Assembly (NCBI GenBank): GCA_045655105.1
Contig: JAZOOQ010000006.1
Span: 4,261-68,260, forward strand
Direction: 5' to 3'
DNA length: 64,000 bases
From: RGIG4140 sp045655105
GTDB taxonomy: Bacteria; Pseudomonadota; Alphaproteobacteria; CAAHEQ01; UBA3637
This document shows, piece by piece, positions 59,505-64,000 of the stretch. A model generated the notes under the pieces. That model did not search any database. It saw only the letters and a list, made by a program, of their open reading frames with translations, and was not told where the DNA came from. The position numbers were made by a program, and so were the translations under genes. The first letter of the stretch is position 1. The number at the start of each line of letters is the position of its first letter.

Positions 59505-60044
59505 ATGCAAATATTAATTTCCGGACAACAAATTAATTTAGGTGATAATTTCAGAGTTTATGCTGAAGGCGCAATTGATGCTTCTGTTTCAAAATACTTT
59601 GAAGAAGCTGTTAGCGCTGATATTCGTGTAACAAGAGATGGAAGCGAAATTAAAACAGAATTAACAGTTCATCCAAAAACAGGTGCTGTAATTCGTTCTT
59701 CTGCAACATCAGCAGATGCTTATGCTTCTCTTGATGGTGCTGTTTCAAGATTGTCTCGCCAATTGCGCAAATATAAACACAAATTGGTTGAACATAAAAA
59801 CGTTGTTGAAATGGCAGATATGTCAGTTATTGAGGCTGTTGCTGAATCTGATGAAGCAGTTGATGCCCCTGTAATTATTGCTGAAATGCAAACTGAAATT
59901 CCAGTTTGTACAGTGAGTGAAGCTGTTATGCGTATGGATTTGGAAAATTTGCCTGCTTTATTGTTTAAAAACACAGCACATGGCGGATTAAACATGGTTT
60001 ATCGTCGTTCTGATGGTAATATTGGTTGGGTTGATCCGAAATAA
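59505..60044 (+). CDS. hpf: Long-form ribosome hibernation promoting factor
   Basis: Binds the decoding centre of idle 30S subunits and dimerises ribosomes into 100S particles in stationary phase. 179 residues: RaiA/HPF domain at 1-100 (ISGQQINLGDNFRVYAEGAI, DAYASLDGAVSRLSRQLRKYKHKL) and the long-form C-terminal dimerisation domain at about 120-179 (LPALLFKNTAHGGLNMVYRR). The ATG follows AGGAAAGAAAAGACA. It is followed after 11 bases by ptsN, as in many proteobacteria, though rpoN is not upstream here. Confidence 0.95.
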   Translation: MQILISGQQINLGDNFRVYAEGAIDASVSKYFEEAVSADIRVTRDGSEIKTELTVHPKTGAVIRSSATSADAYASLDGAVSRLSRQLRKYKHKLVEHKNVVEMADMSVIEAVAESDEAVDAPVIIAEMQTEIPVCTVSEAVMRMDLENLPALLFKNTAHGGLNMVYRRSDGNIGWVDPK

Positions 60045-60055
60045 TAATAGGATTT

Positions 60056-60511
60056 ATGATGAAAATTACAGATATTCTGTCTAAAGAAAGTGTGATTGCA
60101 GACTTAACAGCAGACAGTAAGAAGAATTTGCTTGAAGAGTTGGCTGATTTGGCTTCGAAAGAAACAAATCTTGATCCACGGGTGATTCTTGAAGCGTTGG
60201 TTGAAAGGGAGCGTTTAGGTTCAACGGGTGTGGGGCATGGTGTTGCTTTGCCACATACTAGATTGTTGGGGCTTGAAAAAATCTTTTGCGCGTTTGTTAG
60301 AACAAATCCTGTTGATTTTGAAGCAGTTGATGGTAAATTAGTTGATCTTGTTTTCCTTTTATTGGTTCCAGAAGAATCTGGTGCTGATCATTTGAAGGCT
60401 TTGTCTTGTTTATCAAAATTGTTGCGTGACGAAACTGTTACGACAGCTCTTAGAAAAGCATCTAACATTGATGAAATTTATCAAATTATTTGTGAAAACG
60501 ATACGTTGTAA
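60056..60511 (+). CDS. ptsN: Nitrogen-regulatory PTS enzyme EIIA(Ntr)
   Basis: 151 residues. Phosphorylated by the PTS-Ntr chain (EINtr, NPr) and couples carbon/nitrogen state to potassium transport and stress. The phospho-acceptor is H67 in GVALPHTRL with the second conserved histidine H61 in TGVGHG. The domain is full length (DILSKESVIADL to NIDEIYQII). Likely co-transcribed with hpf. An ATG ATG pair opens the gene and either can serve. Confidence 0.94.
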   Translation: MMKITDILSKESVIADLTADSKKNLLEELADLASKETNLDPRVILEALVERERLGSTGVGHGVALPHTRLLGLEKIFCAFVRTNPVDFEAVDGKLVDLVFLLLVPEESGADHLKALSCLSKLLRDETVTTALRKASNIDEIYQIICENDTL

Positions 60512-60532
60512 AATTTTTAATCAATATAAGAT

Positions 60533-60571
60533 AAAAAAAGAGTTTTTGCGGGAGCAAAAGCTCTTTTTTAT
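60533..60571 (+). terminator. Terminator of hpf-ptsN
   Basis: AAAAAGAGTTTTTGC / GCAAAAGCTCTTTTTT, an imperfect hairpin with a GGGA loop and T tail, 20 bases after ptsN. Confidence 0.75.
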
Positions 60572-60655
60572 TAAAGAATTCTTGACAATTTTGCTGAAAA
60601 GATGCATTCTCTTTTTTAAGAAGAACAAAAATGGTGTGTAACGATAGAGTTGATA

Positions 60656-62989
60656 ATGGATTTATTTGATATTGAAGAACCTGATTTTGAAAATGGAGCT
60701 GTTTTTCATTCAGCTCCGAAATTTTTAGATGGGCTAAACAAAGAGCAAAGGTTGGCAGTTGAAACAACGGAAGGTCCTGTTCTTGTTTTATCTGGAGCAG
60801 GGACGGGAAAAACAAAAGTTTTAACAACAAGAATAGCATATATTTTGCATGAACAAAAAGCGCGTCCATGGCAAATTTTGGCTGTGACTTTTACCAATAA
60901 AGCTTCAAGAGAAATGAAAGAGCGATTAGAAAAAATGATTGGCGGAGATGCTTTTTCTGTTTGGTTGGGAACTTTTCACTCTATTGGTATTCGGATTTTA
61001 AGAAAACATGGCGCTTTATTGGGGTTAGAGAAAAATTTTATTGTTTTAGATCCAGATGATCAAGAGAGATTATTAAAACAAATGATGCAAGAAGCTGGGA
61101 TTGATATAAAAAAATATACACCAGCGGCATTATTGGAAGTGATTCAAAGATGGAAGGATAAAGGGCTTTTGCCAAGTGGTGTTACGGCAGCTCATAATAC
61201 TGCTTTTTGTGAAGGACGAGCTTTGTTTTTTTACGAAAAGTATCAGCGTAGATTAAAAGAATTAAATGCTGTTGATTTTGGTGATTTATTGCTGTTGCCT
61301 TTGGCTCTTTTTCAATCAAATCCAGATGTTTTAGAAGAATATCAAAAACAATTCCATTATATTTTGGTTGATGAGTATCAAGATACAAACGTGGCTCAAT
61401 ATTTATTGCTTCGGATGCTTGCAAAAGGACATGGAAATATTTGTTGTGTAGGAGATGATGATCAGTCAATTTATTCTTGGCGAGGAGCTGAGGTTGAAAA
61501 TATTTTATCATTTCAAAAGATTTTTCCAAACGCCCTTGTTATAAGGTTAGAACGTAATTATCGTTCAACTGCACATATTTTAGGGGCTGCATCGGGTTTA
61601 ATTTCTTGCAATCAAGGAAGACTTGGAAAAACATTAAAGCCAGCAGATGAATTGCAAGGATTAGGTGAAAAAGTGAGGGTAACTGGTTTTTGGTCAGGTT
61701 CGCAAGAAGCTGAATCTGTTGTAACAGAGATTTTAAAAGAGCAACAAAAGGGTGTTGCTTTAAGTGATATGGCAATTTTAGTGCGAGCAACATTTCAAAC
61801 GCGTCAATTTGAAGAGGTTTTGATGCGAACAGGAATCCCTTATAAAATTATTGGTGGATTTAAGTTTTATGAACGTGAAGAGATTAAAGATGCTGTTGCT
61901 TATTTGAGATTGGTGTTAAATCCGAATGATGATTTGGCATTTTTAAGAATTGTGAATAAACCTAAAAGAGGAGTGGGGCCTGCTGCTTTAGATGTTTTGA
62001 ATCAAACAGCAAAAGAAAAGCATATTTCTCTTTTCGATGCGATTTCATGGGCTCCATTAAAGCCACTTTTAAGGAAAACACTTGAAAGTTTTATTTCTCT
62101 AATTAAAATGGCAAAAGAAAAAAGTTTAAATGCTTATCCAGCTGAGGTTGCTCGATTTATTATGCAAGAATCAGGGTATATTCAAATGTGGCGACAAGAT
62201 AAATCTGTTGAAGCACAAGGGCGTGTTGAAAACGTGATGGAACTTTATTCGGTTTTAGATGATTTTAAATCCATAGATGAATTTATTGAATATGCATCAT
62301 TGGTAACCGATACAGATGAACAAGTTAGTTCTGATCAATTGGTTGTGATGACGCTTCATGCTTCTAAAGGATTGGAGTTTAAACAAGTTTATTTGCCTGG
62401 TTGGGAAGAGGGGTTATTCCCTCATCAAAAAGCTTTAGATGAGGCTGGGGAATCAGGTTTGGAAGAAGAACGGCGCTTGGCATATGTGGGAATAACAAGG
62501 GCGAGAGAGCGAGCTTTGATTTCGCATGCATTTAATCGACGGATTTATGGTCAAACTCAAAACTCTTTGCCATCAAGATTTATTGATGAATTGCCAGAAG
62601 AGCATATTCAAGTTTTTGATCCAATTAATAAGCAAGGGAGAAGAGATTTTGTTCAGCCTGCATGGTCTGATGCATATTTTTCTCAGGAAGAAAATTATAA
62701 TTTTAGTTATTCTAAATCCAAAACTGATAACTATGATCAAAGAAATAAAAGTAAATGGGAACGAGAAAGTTTAAATTTTGATATTGACAACGAATTTTCA
62801 TTTAATTCTTTGAATTTTACCTCAAAACCAAAGGTTCAATCTTCTAAACGAATAGGGAAGCGTGTTCATCATGAATTGTTTGGGGATGGAACTGTTTTAA
62901 AGGATATTGGAGATGCTTTAGAGGTGAGTTTTGATTCTGGTTCCAAAAAGAAAATTAAGGCGATTTTTTTAGAAGAAATTAATTCTTGA
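60656..62989 (+). CDS. uvrD: UvrD/PcrA-type superfamily 1 DNA helicase
   Basis: 3'-5' helicase for nucleotide-excision and mismatch repair and removal of RecA filaments. 777 residues. Motif I GAGTGKT lies at 47-53, motif Ia TFTNKASREMKERL follows, motif II is VDEYQDTN, motif III GDDDQSIYSWRGA, motif IV LERNYRST, motif V VMTLHASKGLEF and motif VI YVGITRARE. The C-terminal Tudor-like domain (KRVHHELFGDGTVLKDIG) is present and is typical of PcrA/UvrD rather than Rep. I take ATG 60656; the TTG six bases earlier is unnecessary. A TTGACA at 60582-60587 may be its -35 element. Confidence 0.94.
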   Translation: MDLFDIEEPDFENGAVFHSAPKFLDGLNKEQRLAVETTEGPVLVLSGAGTGKTKVLTTRIAYILHEQKARPWQILAVTFTNKASREMKERLEKMIGGDAFSVWLGTFHSIGIRILRKHGALLGLEKNFIVLDPDDQERLLKQMMQEAGIDIKKYTPAALLEVIQRWKDKGLLPSGVTAAHNTAFCEGRALFFYEKYQRRLKELNAVDFGDLLLLPLALFQSNPDVLEEYQKQFHYILVDEYQDTNVAQYLLLRMLAKGHGNICCVGDDDQSIYSWRGAEVENILSFQKIFPNALVIRLERNYRSTAHILGAASGLISCNQGRLGKTLKPADELQGLGEKVRVTGFWSGSQEAESVVTEILKEQQKGVALSDMAILVRATFQTRQFEEVLMRTGIPYKIIGGFKFYEREEIKDAVAYLRLVLNPNDDLAFLRIVNKPKRGVGPAALDVLNQTAKEKHISLFDAISWAPLKPLLRKTLESFISLIKMAKEKSLNAYPAEVARFIMQESGYIQMWRQDKSVEAQGRVENVMELYSVLDDFKSIDEFIEYASLVTDTDEQVSSDQLVVMTLHASKGLEFKQVYLPGWEEGLFPHQKALDEAGESGLEEERRLAYVGITRARERALISHAFNRRIYGQTQNSLPSRFIDELPEEHIQVFDPINKQGRRDFVQPAWSDAYFSQEENYNFSYSKSKTDNYDQRNKSKWERESLNFDIDNEFSFNSLNFTSKPKVQSSKRIGKRVHHELFGDGTVLKDIGDALEVSFDSGSKKKIKAIFLEEINS

Positions 62990-63041
62990 TATTAAAAAGT
63001 TAAAATTAATGAATTAATTAAAAAAAATAAGATATTTGTGA

Positions 63042-63071
63042 TTGACAAGAAAAAAAAATGTATGATAAAAT
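63042..63071 (+). promoter_or_regulatory. Strong promoter of the Ser/Thr/Pro repeat protein
   Basis: TTGACA (63042-63047), 18-base spacer, TAAAAT (63066-63071). The 5' leader to the gene is 60-85 bases and contains a 14-bp palindrome. Confidence 0.65.
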
Positions 63072-63108
63072 AAAAGAAAAGGCCTTATACATAAGTTTGG
63101 GGTGTGTT

Positions 63109-63122
63109 AACATTTAAATGTT
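63109..63122. promoter_or_regulatory. Palindrome in the leader of the repeat-protein gene
   Basis: AACATTTAAATGTT is a perfect 14-bp palindrome about 30 bases downstream of the predicted transcription start. The position suits a repressor operator; as RNA it would be a weak hairpin. Confidence 0.4.
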
Positions 63123-63163
63123 GGATGGGGGATTAGAAAATGAGTAAATTTGCCGGAGGTTCT

Positions 63164-64000
63164 ATGAGTAAATTGGCGTTATTTCTTGGGGGTGCTGTTT
63201 GTGCATTGATGGTGGGGGATATTTCTGCAAATGCTGTTGTCGCTGTTGGGGGTAATGGTGGTGGTTCAGGCAAGGTGGTTGTTGCTAATCTTCCGGGTGG
63301 TAATAATAAGGCAGTAACCACAACGAGAACGACAAATAAAGTATCATCAACAGTAAATGAATCAACTTCGAACGTCTCGTCATTTATGTCGGGAACTTCA
63401 ACGGGGAATACATCCGTAACAAATACAAGTAGTGGAACTGAAACTTCTCTTGTTTCAATAATTTCGAGTTTTTTTGGAGGGGAAACAACATCATCTATCT
63501 CATCGACAACATCTGCTAGTGCATCAACAACGGCAACATCTTCCGCGTCGTTAATGCCAACAAGCACATCAACAGCAGCAACATCTTCAGCTCCGACAAC
63601 AACTCCTGCTAGCACGTCAACAGCAGTAACATCATCTGCGCCAACAACAACACCAGCAAGTACGTCAACAGCTGCAACATCTTCAGCTCCAACAACAACT
63701 CCTGCAAGTACGTCAACAGCTGCAACATCTTCAGCTCCAACAACAACACCTGCTAGTACGTCAACAGCAGCAACGTCTTCAGCTCCGACAACAACACCTG
63801 CAAGTACGTCGACAGCTGCAACATCTTCTGCGCCAACAACAACTTCTGCTAGCACGTCAACACCAGAAACGTCTTCTGCACCGACAACAACTCCTGGAAG
63901 TACGTCAACACCAGAGACATCTTCTGCTCCATCGACAACTCCTGGAAGTACGTCAACTCCAGAAACATCTTCAGTACCGTCAACGACACCTGCAAGCACG
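63164..64000 (+). CDS. Exported mucin-like Ser/Thr/Ala/Pro repeat protein (3' truncated by the window)
   Basis: The plus-strand frame is open to the window end. It starts MSKLALFLGGAVCALMVGD with a signal peptide cut near SANA, a Gly/Asn-rich stretch (VAVGGNGGGSGK), a Ser/Thr-rich region, and then tandem 16-residue units PASTSTAATSSAPTTT. Nine complete units and part of a tenth are visible. Such sequences form extended, often O-glycosylated stalks of surface proteins. Start ATG 63164 has GGAGG 4 bases upstream. An in-frame ATG at 63140 also begins MSK and has GGGGGA 7 bases upstream, so both starts are possible. The C-terminal anchor or functional domain lies outside the window. The antisense frame is also open but has no promoter or ribosome site. 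Confidence 0.8.
   Translation, partial: MSKLALFLGGAVCALMVGDISANAVVAVGGNGGGSGKVVVANLPGGNNKAVTTTRTTNKVSSTVNESTSNVSSFMSGTSTGNTSVTNTSSGTETSLVSIISSFFGGETTSSISSTTSASASTTATSSASLMPTSTSTAATSSAPTTTPASTSTAVTSSAPTTTPASTSTAATSSAPTTTPASTSTAATSSAPTTTPASTSTAATSSAPTTTPASTSTAATSSAPTTTSASTSTPETSSAPTTTPGSTSTPETSSAPSTTPGSTSTPETSSVPSTTPAST
63557..64000. repeat. 48-bp tandem repeats encoding 16-residue units
   Basis: Nine full 48-bp units begin at 63557 and every 48 bases after, with a tenth starting at 63989 and cut by the window end. Units differ mainly by synonymous changes (AGC/AGT, CCT/CCA), with the last three changing AA to PE/PG (for example TPETSSAPTTTPGST). Because 48 is a multiple of three, gain or loss of units keeps the frame. 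Confidence 0.9.

Noticed and set aside
63133..63999. Minus-strand open frame of 288 codons rich in Val/Asp/Ala repeats
   Set aside because: It is the shadow of the plus-strand Ser/Thr/Ala/Pro repeat gene. Repeats with a period divisible by three keep several frames open. It has no ribosome site, while the plus strand has promoter, ribosome site and signal peptide.

Overview
The window is AT-rich, densely coded chromosomal DNA, and several independent signs point to an alphaproteobacterium. These are a CtrA-type cell-cycle regulator with a full CtrA box in its own promoter, a MipZ-type division ATPase, an htpG promoter that fits the alphaproteobacterial heat-shock consensus, a cluster of GANTC (CcrM-type) sites, and familiar gene neighbourhoods (hpf-ptsN, rsmI-yraN-BON lipoprotein beside lpoA, xerD beside aroK, lptF/lptD-surA). 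A type IV secretion locus, many secreted proteins and phase-variation machinery suggest a host-associated lifestyle. The low GC and an anaerobic-RNR-like protein would fit a gut lineage. That assignment is inference; there is no rRNA gene here to test it.

Layout. 1-4.3 kb: tail of an unknown gene, ileS, ctrA. 4.4-7.8 kb: outer-membrane barrel protein with an unusual palindrome-rich promoter region, a small NrdD-like protein, a secreted transglutaminase-like protein coupled to alanine racemase. 7.8-11.3 kb: Mpi-type serine recombinase, RlmN-like radical SAM protein paired with a degenerate prephenate-dehydratase-like protein, AI-2E family permease. 11.4-14.9 kb: MmeI-like restriction-modification gene bracketed by two related tRNA-3'-end-like repeats, then tRNA-Glu(CTC). 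15-21.6 kb: RNase E/G, cell-wall amidase, phosphoglucomutase, MipZ. 21.8-28.5 kb: heat-shock htpG, a second Mpi-type recombinase, an inverted-repeat-bounded promoter segment, a Pmp-like autotransporter, peroxiredoxin and a small unknown protein.

28.6-45.5 kb is a leftward secretion operon. It runs: five uncharacterised signal-peptide proteins, a periplasmic coiled-coil protein, a VirB8-like protein, a 59-residue VirB7-like lipoprotein, a second VirB8-like protein, a VirB9-like protein carrying a SPOR domain, a 2200-residue VirB10/DotG-like protein with roughly 85 degenerate 17-residue repeats, and a VirB11/DotB ATPase. The order virB7-8-9-10-11 is classical. The doubled VirB8 and repeat-bearing VirB10 recall Dot/Icm systems. 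VirB4, VirB6 and VirD4 are not in the window.

45.5-53.4 kb is a second leftward operon: 47-residue membrane protein, TPR-type exported protein, xerD, a fused lptF-lptD, surA, folD. It covers outer-membrane assembly and chromosome resolution. 53.4-63 kb: aroK, a CNNM/CBS transporter, BON lipoprotein, yraN, rsmI, lpoA, hemW, hpf, ptsN and a UvrD/PcrA helicase. At the right edge (63.1-64 kb) a strong promoter drives an exported Ser/Thr/Ala/Pro-rich protein built on 48-bp tandem repeats and cut by the window end.

The most interesting candidates are the invertible-promoter system controlling the autotransporter, the unusual secretion machine (giant VirB10, VirB9-SPOR), and the LptF-LptD fusion.
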